Source of the DNA: JACVRW01 sp038323835
GTDB lineage: Bacteria; Actinomycetota; Thermoleophilia; Solirubrobacterales; Thermoleophilaceae
Length of the DNA stretch: 64,000 nt
Direction of reading: 5' to 3'
Assembly (NCBI GenBank): GCA_038323835.1
Contig: JBBQHI010000013.1
Location: 1-64,000, forward strand
In this document: positions 18,001 to 24,265 of the stretch, one piece after another
How the letters are laid out: each line of letters opens with the position of its first letter
Numbering within the stretch: position 1 is the stretch's first letter
Notes under the pieces: generated by a model
What the model was told of the DNA's origin: nothing
What the model saw: the letters and a program-made list of their open reading frames with translations, nothing else
Database searches by the model: none
Position numbers and translations under genes: made by a program

Positions 18001-18112
18001 GCAGGTCGCCGGAGCGCGTCCACCACGTTTGAAGGTCGGGCGCGCTGGCGGGCGTGACCCCGTCAGGCGTCGAGCGACGGCCCTGTGAAACGTCGGTCCT
18101 TTGCTTCGGCAT
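14984..18112 (-). CDS. Six-PAS sensor with C-terminal EAL cyclic di-GMP phosphodiesterase
   Basis: About 1042 residues with no membrane helix. PAS domains lie at roughly residues 30-135, 145-260, 270-385, 395-510, 520-640 and 645-765, several with PAC ends such as GTSQDITARKRAE and GTQQDITERKVAE. The EAL domain (about 775-1015) keeps the catalytic set: ELLLR, ELNLSA, VELTET, DDFGTGYGG, LKID, VAEGVE and YAQGYL. There is no GGDEF domain, so it should only degrade cyclic di-GMP. I chose ATG 18110-18112; ATG 18133 in the same frame would lie inside a leader hairpin. The 3' end overlaps pspAB by 80 bp. Confidence 0.9.
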   Translation of the reverse strand: MPKQRTDVSQGRRSTPDGVTPASAPDLQTWWTRSGDLLGVVDRDGLLSAVNPAWERVLGLSEGELLGSSPLDLLHHEDVLAGSTALETVWLSGRADPVAVRCRTSRGGYRRLLWSGHLGAAGCCLTAIDLTAWMSAEGGLAQRERHSRALLSALRDGLWAVDGEGRITEVNERFCEMTGLSADELTGTVPPRPFWPPEAIEANSRAFHESLAGDAGHFELTFVRRGGERFPVLIEASMLGEDEPGFLCVVRDVSREQDERESLREAHSVARLISWEWDPADDSIELSSGLMDLTGLEVPDSPKPKLAGLLALVPEPYATEVMDALIAVSQGRREEVVLESPWEVPNPEIGWVETRARPVRDADGRVVRVRGTSQDITARKRAEIAYRRSEESLTQAQRVSRVGSFELDYRTGHARWSSELYRLYGLESESEMTIESAQALLPPKDRGQLREAAARALEDGRPLELEHRYTRGNETRWSETRLEAMADASGRYGVRGTQQDITERKVAEQRLHLQVHLLDAVEVGVIATDLGGVVTHWNAGAERMYGWTREETVGRPLAELVVPPDHVLKLDDVLRAVRDAGQWKGEVDALRKDGSRFPTYLEVSAFNDLDGAPAGTVGVCVDITERAEAERQVRSARDYLHTITNSMGEGLFTMDTEGRLIYLNRAGERLLGWRQEELVGRNMHEATHHRHHDGSEYPIAECPLMAACRDGGSMRLEDEVFIRKDGTEMPVEIVAEPFETEGGVRGSVVVFGDITERRARDRRVRGDMESLAWVGRVRDALADDRFVLYAQPIVDVATGKTVQHELLLRMLGDEDEPIAPGAFLAAAEEYGLIEQVDRWVVGEAIGLAAQGHAVELNLSARSMSAPRLVDDFRSELERTGADPALIVVELTETALLEDERAGELFIQRIRALGCRVALDDFGTGYGGFRYLKRLPVDYLKIDIEFVRDLPTNVASQHVVAAVVSLARGFGQRTVAEGVEDEETRAMLLDLGVDYAQGYLIAKPRPVSEVLRGTAVRPREGSPRAGTSGPCPPRRAALHPPGP

Positions 18113-18115
18113 TTT

Positions 18116-18190
18116 CCCCCGTCCGAGAGGCATCGGTACGCCAGCTCGACGACCGCATCCCCCATCCGGCCGATGGGGACGAAACGGGGC
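18116..18190 (-). promoter_or_regulatory. Candidate structured leader of the PAS-EAL gene
   Basis: Between the upstream TAA and the EAL gene, GCCCCGT (18184-18190) can pair with ACGGGGG (18116-18122), which sits directly before ATG 18112. Inside are a hairpin of CCCCATC and GATGGGG (18160-18178) and a small CCGA/TCGG hairpin that holds ATG 18133. The closing stem would hide the purine-rich stretch near the start. I do not recognise it as a known cyclic di-GMP riboswitch class. A simple terminator plus leader is the alternative. Confidence 0.4.
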
Positions 18191-18664
18191 TTAGGCGGCC
18201 GTGCCCTGCGGGGCCGCGCGCTGGCGCAACTGGCGCCACTCCACGAACTTCCCGCCGCGCGCCCGGAAGCGGACGCGGACGATGCCGTCACAGGAGGTGC
18301 CCGGGACGCCGGGCCGCGGCTGAAGCGTGAAGGTGGCCACCGCGGTCGCGCCCTCTTCGTGCACCTTCGTGACCCGTCCGCGGCAGGGCAGCGAGCGGTT
18401 GAAGTCGAGGGCGGCCCGCCGCGAGGGGAGCCGGAAGCGCTCCGTCTGCTGGATCAGCGCGCCATGGGCGAAGTACTCCGCCGCGGCGGCGAAGTCGTCC
18501 CGGTTCAGCGCCGAGGACCAGCCGCGCACCACCCGCTCGGCCGCCGAGCGCTTCGGCGTGGGCGCATCCTGGCGGTCATCGCCCGAGCCGCCGCAGCCGG
18601 CGGCCACCAGCAGGGCGGCGCTCGCCGCGAGACCGATGGCCCGCTGGAGCAGTGATCTCCTCAT
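18191..18664 (-). CDS. Lipoprotein with NTF2-like (SnoaL-type) domain
   Basis: A 157-residue protein with a lipoprotein signal (lipobox LVAAGC near residues 19-24) and a mature domain that reads like the NTF2-like cone fold: VVRGWSSALNRDDFAAAAEYF, then FRLPSRRAALDFNRSLPC, and beta strands to the end. A pair of Cys (SLPCRG and GTSCDG) may form a disulfide. No catalytic residue is clear; a binding role outside the membrane is likely. It is transcribed toward the EAL gene, 78 bp apart, and may be in the same operon. Confidence 0.7.
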   Translation of the reverse strand: MRRSLLQRAIGLAASAALLVAAGCGGSGDDRQDAPTPKRSAAERVVRGWSSALNRDDFAAAAEYFAHGALIQQTERFRLPSRRAALDFNRSLPCRGRVTKVHEEGATAVATFTLQPRPGVPGTSCDGIVRVRFRARGGKFVEWRQLRQRAAPQGTAA

Positions 18665-18722
18665 GGGAAGAGTGTGGCGGCTGCGGGTGGGCGGAAACGC
18701 GACAGGTTGCCCGCGGCCCCGC

Positions 18723-19076
18723 TCACTCGACGACGATCTTGCCCTTCATCTGGGTCGGGTGAACGGTGCAGATGTACCGGTACGTGCCGCGCTTGCGCAG
18801 CTTCTTCGAATAGCTGCCGGACGTCTTCGTCTTCGAGTGGAACTTCCGCGGCCCGCGCGTCACGGTCACGTTGTGGGGCGCCACCCCAACCCAGTGCCAG
18901 CGGACGGTGCTGCCGCTCTTGATCGTGATGGAGCTCTTCTTGAAGAACAGGTCGCCGACCGTGACCCGTTTCGTCCTGGCGGCCTCAGCGTGCGGCTCGG
19001 AGGCGGCCGCGGGCAACGCCACCGCGGCGACGCCGGCGGGTATCAGGGCGAGGACGAGAACGAGGGTCTTGCGCAT
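18723..19076 (-). CDS. Plastocyanin-like cupredoxin, secreted
   Basis: A 117-residue exported small copper protein. The signal peptide covers residues 1-25. Type 1 copper ligands are visible: His in GVAPHNVTV (near 67) and Cys, His, Met in ICTVHPTQM (near 103-111). The spacing fits plastocyanin/azurin-like electron carriers; the mature part is very basic (RKFHSKTKTSGSYSKK). A purine-rich ribosome site lies about 10 nt before ATG. Its redox partner is not evident, but cydAB and a CtaG-like protein occur within 10 kb. Confidence 0.88.
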   Translation of the reverse strand: MRKTLVLVLALIPAGVAAVALPAAASEPHAEAARTKRVTVGDLFFKKSSITIKSGSTVRWHWVGVAPHNVTVTRGPRKFHSKTKTSGSYSKKLRKRGTYRYICTVHPTQMKGKIVVE

Positions 19077-19170
19077 GGACGAGGTGCTCCTGGTCGAGGG
19101 GCTCGTTCACGGCATACGGACGCGGGCGGGAAACGGTTCGAACCGGCGCCCCGGGCGCCATCATGGCCAC

Positions 19171-19176
19171 TAGGCT
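19171..19176 (+). promoter_or_regulatory. -10 hexamer TAGGCT of the FGE gene
   Basis: TAGGCT ends 6 bp before GTG 19183, which favours GTG 19183 over the ATG two codons later. Confidence 0.5.
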
Positions 19177-19182
19177 CGCGGC

Positions 19183-20040
19183 GTGGCCATGGTCGAGCTT
19201 CCCGGCGGCGAGTTCCTGATGGGCGAGGAGGGTCCATGGGCCTATCCCGGCGACGGTGAGGGACCCCGCCGGCGAGTGCGGCTCGATCCATTTCAGATCG
19301 ATGCCCACGCAGTGTCGAGCGCCGACTTCGGCGCCTTCGTGGAGGCCACCGGGCACGTGACCGAGGCCGAGCGGTTCGCCTGGTCGTTCGTGTTCGCCGG
19401 CCTTCTACCGGACGACTTCCCGCCGACGCGCAGCGTGGCCTCGGCGCCATGGTGGCGGCAGGTCGAGGGCGCGGACTGGCGCCGGCCGGAGGGCCCCGGA
19501 TCGGACCTCGAGGGACGCGCGGACCATCCGGTGGTCCACGTCAGCTGGAACGACGCGCAGGCCTACTGCGAGTGGTCGGGCCGCCGGCTCCCGACCGAGG
19601 CCGAGTGGGAGTACGCGGCCCGCGCCGGGTTCGAGGGCCAGGTGTTTCCCTGGGGTGACGAGCTCGAACCGGGGGGCGAGCACCTGATGAACGTGTTCCA
19701 GGGGACCTTCCCCGGTGAGAACACCGGCGCCGACGGCTTCCGCGGAACCTGCCCCACGAGCGCGTTCCCCCCGAATGCCTACGGGCTCCACAACATGACC
19801 GGGAACGTCTGGGAGTGGTGCTCGGACTGGTTCCATCCCGATTTCCACACGCGCGACAGGCGCACGAACCCCCAGGGCCCGCCCCGCGGCCTGAACCGCT
19901 CGACGCGCGGAGGCTCCTACATGTGCCACCACTCGTACTGCCGGCGCTACCGGGTGGCGGCCCGGAACTCCATGGAGCCGGACTCCACCACGGGAAACAC
20001 GGGCTTTCGCTGCGTGAGCGATATCACCCCGAAGGGATGA
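19183..20040 (+). CDS. Formylglycine-generating enzyme
   Basis: A 285-residue SUMF1/FGE-family protein. True FGE activity, copper-dependent oxidation of a sulfatase Cys to formylglycine, is supported by the active-site pair CHHSYC (near residues 248-253), followed by RRYRVAARNSMEPDSTTGNTGFRC, which matches actinobacterial FGE closely. Other family marks are VSWNDAQAYCEWSGRRLPTEAEWEYAARAG and GNVWEWCSDWF. No sulfatase with a CxPxR motif is encoded in the window, so its substrates are elsewhere. Many family members without the Cys pair do other jobs; this one keeps it. Confidence 0.9.
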   Translation: MAMVELPGGEFLMGEEGPWAYPGDGEGPRRRVRLDPFQIDAHAVSSADFGAFVEATGHVTEAERFAWSFVFAGLLPDDFPPTRSVASAPWWRQVEGADWRRPEGPGSDLEGRADHPVVHVSWNDAQAYCEWSGRRLPTEAEWEYAARAGFEGQVFPWGDELEPGGEHLMNVFQGTFPGENTGADGFRGTCPTSAFPPNAYGLHNMTGNVWEWCSDWFHPDFHTRDRRTNPQGPPRGLNRSTRGGSYMCHHSYCRRYRVAARNSMEPDSTTGNTGFRCVSDITPKG

Positions 20041-20069
20041 TGTAGATCGAGCCGGGCAGCGCTGCGGCG

Positions 20070-20312
20070 GTGATCGTCTACGAGAACCGCTGGGCGGCTC
20101 CGTTTGCCGCCGCGGTTCGCCGCAACGGCGCGGCGCTGGTGGACAACCAGCGCATCACCGCGGCTATCAGGAGGCTCCTCCCCAACAGGCGCCCGCGCCC
20201 GTTGCCGCCGCCCCCGCCGAGAGCCGGGTCCCGAAGCTCAAGGAGCTGGCTGACGTCAAGGAGCAGGGGGTGCTGACCGAGGAGGAGTTCGCGAGCGAGA
20301 AGCCCGCATCCT
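20070..20312 (+). pseudogene. Remnant of a small SHOCT-domain protein, frameshifted
   Basis: One frame begins GTG ATC GTC TAC (20070) and gives VYENRWAAPFAAAVRRNG. A different frame downstream gives GYQEAPPQQAPAPVAAAP, then the SHOCT core KLKELADVKEQGVLTEEEF up to about 20300. The SHOCT frame has no start codon and runs on without the usual short end. This looks like one gene with a frameshift and a lost 3' end. SHOCT domains are short C-terminal oligomerisation motifs on small membrane proteins. The frame change was read by eye and could be a sequencing error. Confidence 0.6.
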
Positions 20313-20330
20313 CGCGAGTTGAGCGAGGGG

Positions 20331-20615
20331 CTAGGGCGCTTCGACGCCGTGGCGCTGCAGGTAGTCGAGGTAGAACGGGCGCATCGCCTCGGCGATGGCA
20401 CCCTTGCCCGAGTCCGTCACGTCGTCGAGGTGGGCACTCAGCCTCGTCACGTCCGCGTCCGCCTCGAGCATCTCCCCGGCTCCGGCCTCGGCCACCGGAA
20501 GCACCTCCACCAGCTGCCAGAAGAATCGGACGTCGAGGTGACGCCGCGCGCGCTTCACGGCAAGGTCGTGGAGCTCTTTGGACGAGAGCTGTTCCAGTCC
20601 GTCGTCGCTTGGCAT
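20331..20615 (-). CDS. Hypothetical protein, 94 residues
   Basis: A soluble, helical, acidic protein (MPSDDGLEQLSSKELHDLAV onward) with a central RRHLDVRFFWQLVEVLPVAEA segment and a C-terminal FYLDYLQRHGVEAP. I do not recognise a family. ATG 20613-20615 is chosen because a TAGTGT hexamer lies 7 bp upstream and longer frames read into low-quality arginine-rich sequence. It is intact while both flanking small genes are broken, so it is probably under selection. Confidence 0.65.
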   Translation of the reverse strand: MPSDDGLEQLSSKELHDLAVKRARRHLDVRFFWQLVEVLPVAEAGAGEMLEADADVTRLSAHLDDVTDSGKGAIAEAMRPFYLDYLQRHGVEAP

Positions 20616-20622
20616 CGACCTG

Positions 20623-20628
20623 ACACTA
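20623..20628 (-). promoter_or_regulatory. -10 hexamer TAGTGT of the 94-residue gene
   Basis: The hexamer lies 7 bp before ATG 20615 on the minus strand, in the leaderless arrangement common in this window. Confidence 0.5.
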
Positions 20629-20645
20629 GCCGCCCTACGAAAAGG

Positions 20646-20857
20646 AGATGTCGCTCGGAATCGTCTGGGCGGCCGGGGTACGACATCGTTCGCAGCCACC
20701 GGTCGGGCTGGACGACGCTCGGATTGCTGCTGGCGGTGATCCTCCTGCCCGTGGCCGGCAGTATCGTTTGCTGGGTGGTGCGGAGCCCACCGAGAAGGAC
20801 ATCGGGCCGGCTCAAGCAGCCGCGGCCGCGCAGCCGACAGGCGGGCGCACGCTCTGA
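20646..20857 (+). pseudogene. Remnant of a small single-helix membrane protein, frameshifted
   Basis: One frame encodes a clean membrane helix, SGWTTLGLLLAVILLPVAGS followed by IVCWVVR, which resembles the second helix of PLDc_N-type small proteins. Another frame continues with GAEPTEKDIGPAQAAAAAQ and ends at TGA 20855-20857. Joining them would restore a normal short membrane protein, so one frameshift near 20775 is inferred. An upstream part in a third frame begins at ATG 20648 behind AAAGGAG. Confidence 0.5.
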
Positions 20858-20923
20858 GCCACTTCCGCGATCTCACCCGGTTCGAGTGATGCGCGACTCG
20901 AGGTGAGGCGATTGGATCGGCGC

Positions 20924-22303
20924 ATGTCCCAAACCAGCCCGAGCGCGAATGACCTGGACGTCCGTTACGGCAACCGGTTCCTGACCGAGGAGGTACCCAA
21001 GGACCACATGCCCTCCGGTGGCATGCCCGGGCTGGAAGCGAGGCGGTTGATCGAGTACGAGCTGACCCTCGAGGGCGATCCGCAGCACAACCTCGCGACC
21101 TTCGTGACCACCTGGATGGAGCCGGAGGCTCGGCGGCTCATCGTGGAGAACCTCCACCGCAACTTCATCGACCACGCCGAGTACCCCCGCACCGCCGAGA
21201 TCGAGCAGCGCTGCATCCGCATGCTCGCCGACCTGTTTCACGCGCCCGGGGAGACCACCGGTGCCCGTACGCAGGGCTCCTCGGAGGCGATCATGCTGGG
21301 CGCTCTCTCACTGAAGTGGAACTGGCGAAAGCGCCGCGAGGCGGCCGGCCGGCCGGTGGAGCGGCCCAACCTGGTGTTCGGCGGCGACGTGCACGTCGTG
21401 TGGGAGAAGTTCTGCCGCTACTTCGACGTGGAGCCGCGGATCGTCCCGCTCGCGGAGCGCAAGTACACGATCGGCCCCGAGGACGTGGAGCCCCACGTGG
21501 ACGAGAACACGATCGGCGTGGCCGCCGTGCTCGGCACCACGTTCACCGGGCACATGGACGACATCCGCGGGATCAACAAGCTGCTCGCCGACATCGAGAA
21601 CGACACGGGGCTTCACGTCCCCCTACACGTGGACGCGGCCAGTGGCGGCTTCGTCTGGCCGTTTCTCTACCCCGACTCCGAGTGGGACTTCCGGCTCTCG
21701 CACGTTCGCTCCATCAACGTGTCCGGTCACAAGTACGGCCTCGTGTACCCCGGCATCGGCTGGCTGATCTTCCGTGAGCGCGGCGACCTGAGCGAGGACC
21801 TCGTCTTCTACGAGAACTACCTCGGCAAGAACGACGCCACGTTCACGCTCAACTTCTCGACCGGCTCAGCGATGGTGCTGGCCCAGTACTACAACCTCAT
21901 CCGCTACGGCCGCGAGGGCTACACGTACATCATGGGGATGATGCAGAAGAACGCGGCCGCCCTCGCAGAGCAGCTGGAGGCGTGCGGTCCGTTCGAGCTG
22001 ATCGGGCAGGACGAGGAGCGGCTGCCGCTGGTGGCGTTCAAGCTGGCCGAGCCCAAGAGCTACGACGAGTTCGACATCGCCTGGCAGCTGTCGGCCGAGC
22101 GCGGCTGGATGGTGCCCGCCTACACGCTCCCGCCCGACGCCCAGCACGTGAAGGTGATGCGCGCCCTGGTGAAGGAGACGCTGAGCCGGGAGATGGTGGA
22201 CACCCTCGCGCGCGACGTCTCGCAGGCCTGCGAGACGCTGGAGAAGAAGGGGGCGACCCACGAATCCGAGCGCCGGAAGGTCAAGACCGCAACGGGGTAC
22301 TGA
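20924..22303 (+). CDS. gadB: Glutamate decarboxylase
   Basis: PLP enzyme that converts glutamate to GABA and consumes a proton. The protein has 459 residues, normal for the family. The PLP lysine is in INVSGHKYGLVYPG (near residue 271); THEPSD-like cofactor contacts appear as GARTQGSSEAIMLG and HVDAASGGF. ATG 20924 gives the usual N-terminus (MSQTSPSAND); GTG 20903 is seven codons upstream. No antiporter gene is adjacent, so an acid-resistance pairing is not visible here. The 3' end overlaps the aldose epimerase 3' end by 23 bp. Confidence 0.93.
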   Translation: MSQTSPSANDLDVRYGNRFLTEEVPKDHMPSGGMPGLEARRLIEYELTLEGDPQHNLATFVTTWMEPEARRLIVENLHRNFIDHAEYPRTAEIEQRCIRMLADLFHAPGETTGARTQGSSEAIMLGALSLKWNWRKRREAAGRPVERPNLVFGGDVHVVWEKFCRYFDVEPRIVPLAERKYTIGPEDVEPHVDENTIGVAAVLGTTFTGHMDDIRGINKLLADIENDTGLHVPLHVDAASGGFVWPFLYPDSEWDFRLSHVRSINVSGHKYGLVYPGIGWLIFRERGDLSEDLVFYENYLGKNDATFTLNFSTGSAMVLAQYYNLIRYGREGYTYIMGMMQKNAAALAEQLEACGPFELIGQDEERLPLVAFKLAEPKSYDEFDIAWQLSAERGWMVPAYTLPPDAQHVKVMRALVKETLSREMVDTLARDVSQACETLEKKGATHESERRKVKTATGY

Positions 22304-23258
22304 CCGGGCCGACGCGGATCTCGAAGGCCGCCCGGTAGCTCTCACCCGGAGCCACGAGGCTCAGCTCCGGGCCGCCCCGCACGAGCGCGTTCGTGGGCGC
22401 GGTCATCGGCTCGAAGCACACGAAGTCGCTGCCCGGGGGCGCATAGACCTGCGCGAAGCGGTACCCGTCCTTGAAGCTGAGCGCGAGCTCCGATTCACGG
22501 CCGCCGAGCAGGAAACGCCCGGGCGGAACGAGATCGGAGAAACCGTCGTCCCATTCCGTGTCGCCGAGCGTGCGCGGGCCGGGCTCGAAGGGCTCGCTGT
22601 CCCCCGTGGGGATCATCAGGCTGTCGTGCGCCAGCCGGCGCCGGACCGGCAAGGTCATCCGGGCGTCCCCACGCGAGGCGCCCGGAATGCGCTGATAGGG
22701 GTGGAACCCGAACGAGACCGGAACCGCGGCGTCGCCGCTCGGCGCGAGCGTCACCGTGATCTCGATCGAGCGCTCGGTGAGCACCGCCTCGTACTCGAGG
22801 CGATGGGGAAAGGGGAAGATCCGGAAGGCCTCGTGCGCCGGTTCCCAGTGCAGGGCCGCCCGCAGGCGGGCCCCGTCCCCGTCCGCGGTTGCCGCCGCCA
22901 CGTCCCACCGCAGGAGCCCGGGCAGTGCTCCGTGGATCGGCAGGCCGTTGTGATCGCGATCGAACAGGGCCACGTCGCCCGCTAGCGCCACCTCGGTGCG
23001 GTCGACCGCGTACGTGGATCCGCCGAGCCGGTTGGCCCACGGGTGCAACAGGGGAACGCCCATCGTCACCCCGCGCTCGCGGTAGGCGCGCAGGCCGTCG
23101 TTCACGGCCAGCAGCTCACGGTCCCCCAGCTTGAGCGAGTGGAGCACGACGTTCGCGCCGGGAGCGAACGTCGCCCTTAGGCCGTCGGGGCCGGGAGCCG
23201 CCAACTCGATCGTCTCGAGACCCTCTGCTTCGGAGGCGGTGCTCGAGTAGGCGGTCAT
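22281..23258 (-). CDS. Aldose 1-epimerase family protein
   Basis: A 325-residue galactose-mutarotase-like protein. The family pattern is seen in GVPLLHPWANRLGG (near residue 70), the HNGLPIHGALPG motif with the acid His (near 105), and FGFHPYQRIPG (near 180) with the second catalytic His. It interconverts anomers of hexoses or related sugars. ATG 23256-23258 overlaps the cydB stop (ATGA), so it is the last gene of the cydA-cydB unit, a link with no obvious metabolic reason. Bases 22281-22303 are shared with the end of gadB. Confidence 0.88.
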   Translation of the reverse strand: MTAYSSTASEAEGLETIELAAPGPDGLRATFAPGANVVLHSLKLGDRELLAVNDGLRAYRERGVTMGVPLLHPWANRLGGSTYAVDRTEVALAGDVALFDRDHNGLPIHGALPGLLRWDVAAATADGDGARLRAALHWEPAHEAFRIFPFPHRLEYEAVLTERSIEITVTLAPSGDAAVPVSFGFHPYQRIPGASRGDARMTLPVRRRLAHDSLMIPTGDSEPFEPGPRTLGDTEWDDGFSDLVPPGRFLLGGRESELALSFKDGYRFAQVYAPPGSDFVCFEPMTAPTNALVRGGPELSLVAPGESYRAAFEIRVGPVSTPLRS

Positions 23259-24265
23259 AGCTCCGTCTCCTCGATCATGCTCCGCTGGACGAGGGTGTAG
23301 AGGAGGGCGAGCGCGGGCAGCACGAGCACCACGGCGGCGCCGAAGACGATGAGAACGGCGGTGAGAGTCGCGCTCGGCGCGGCCCCGGCCGCGACGGTGA
23401 GCTTCTGGGGAAGCAGATACGGGTACTGAGCGACGCCCCATCCCCACACCACGGCCACCACGGCGCCGACGGCGAGCGGGCGGGCGCCGCGGGGGGCCGC
23501 GCGGCGAAGGAGCACCAGCGCCCCCAGCCCGCAGACCCCGGACAGGATCACGAGCGGCAGGCCCTCATGCGTGAGACCGTCGTAGATGTACCGGGCGTCG
23601 GCGTGCATCACGAGAATGCCCGCGACCGCGAGACCGCCCGCCACCAGGGCCGCGCCCAGGGCTCGGGCCCTGAAGTACTCCTCCAGGTCGGGGGCCTCCG
23701 CCCGGCGGGCGTCACTCACCAGGAAGACCGCCGCGAGGTAGGCGCAGGTGGCGACGAACAGCACCCCCACCAGCAGCGACAGGGGATTGAGCCAGCTGGT
23801 CACCGGATCGCCCTCGGCATTGCCGACGGGCACCCTCCCCGACGCCACGGCGCCGATGACGGTCCCGAGGAAAAACGGCGTGAGCAGGGACGAAACACCG
23901 AAGAGGCGCTCGGCGAAAAGCCTGCCTCTCAGCCTCCGCGCGGAGTGGTGGAAGGCGAATCCCGAGCCCCGCAGCACAATGCCCAAGGCGGCGAGGCTCA
24001 GCGGGATGAAGAGCGTGGAGAAGATCGACCCGAAGGCCTCCGAGAACGCCGTCCAGAGCACGACCAGCACGAAGATGAGCCACACGTGGTTGGCCTCCCA
24101 GACCGGGCCTATCGCCCAGTCGACGAGCTCGCGCGCCCGCCTGCCGCGCTCGCCGCCGCCGGCCACCAGGCCCCAGAAGCCGGCGCCGAAGTCGGCGCCG
24201 GCGAACACGGCATACAAGCTCACTCCGACCCAGAGCACCCCGGCCACGGCGTCCGCGCTGCTCAA
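23255..24265 (-). CDS. cydB: Cytochrome bd ubiquinol oxidase subunit II
   Basis: Membrane subunit of 336 residues with about nine hydrophobic helices, including LWVGVSLYAVFAGADFGAGF at residues 10-29, a signature of CydB, and WEANHVWLIFVLVVLW. With CydA it forms the high-affinity quinol oxidase that reduces oxygen to water. The TTG start overlaps the cydA stop (TTGA). No cydC/cydD assembly ABC genes are next to it, unlike in many Actinomycetota. Confidence 0.94.
   Translation of the reverse strand: MSSADAVAGVLWVGVSLYAVFAGADFGAGFWGLVAGGGERGRRARELVDWAIGPVWEANHVWLIFVLVVLWTAFSEAFGSIFSTLFIPLSLAALGIVLRGSGFAFHHSARRLRGRLFAERLFGVSSLLTPFFLGTVIGAVASGRVPVGNAEGDPVTSWLNPLSLLVGVLFVATCAYLAAVFLVSDARRAEAPDLEEYFRARALGAALVAGGLAVAGILVMHADARYIYDGLTHEGLPLVILSGVCGLGALVLLRRAAPRGARPLAVGAVVAVVWGWGVAQYPYLLPQKLTVAAGAAPSATLTAVLIVFGAAVVLVLPALALLYTLVQRSMIEETEL

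Noticed and set aside
18116..18190. PAS-EAL leader as a known cyclic di-GMP riboswitch
   Set aside because: The conserved blocks of class I (GGGCAAACC-like and GGACGCAAAGCC) are not present. I keep it only as a candidate structured leader.
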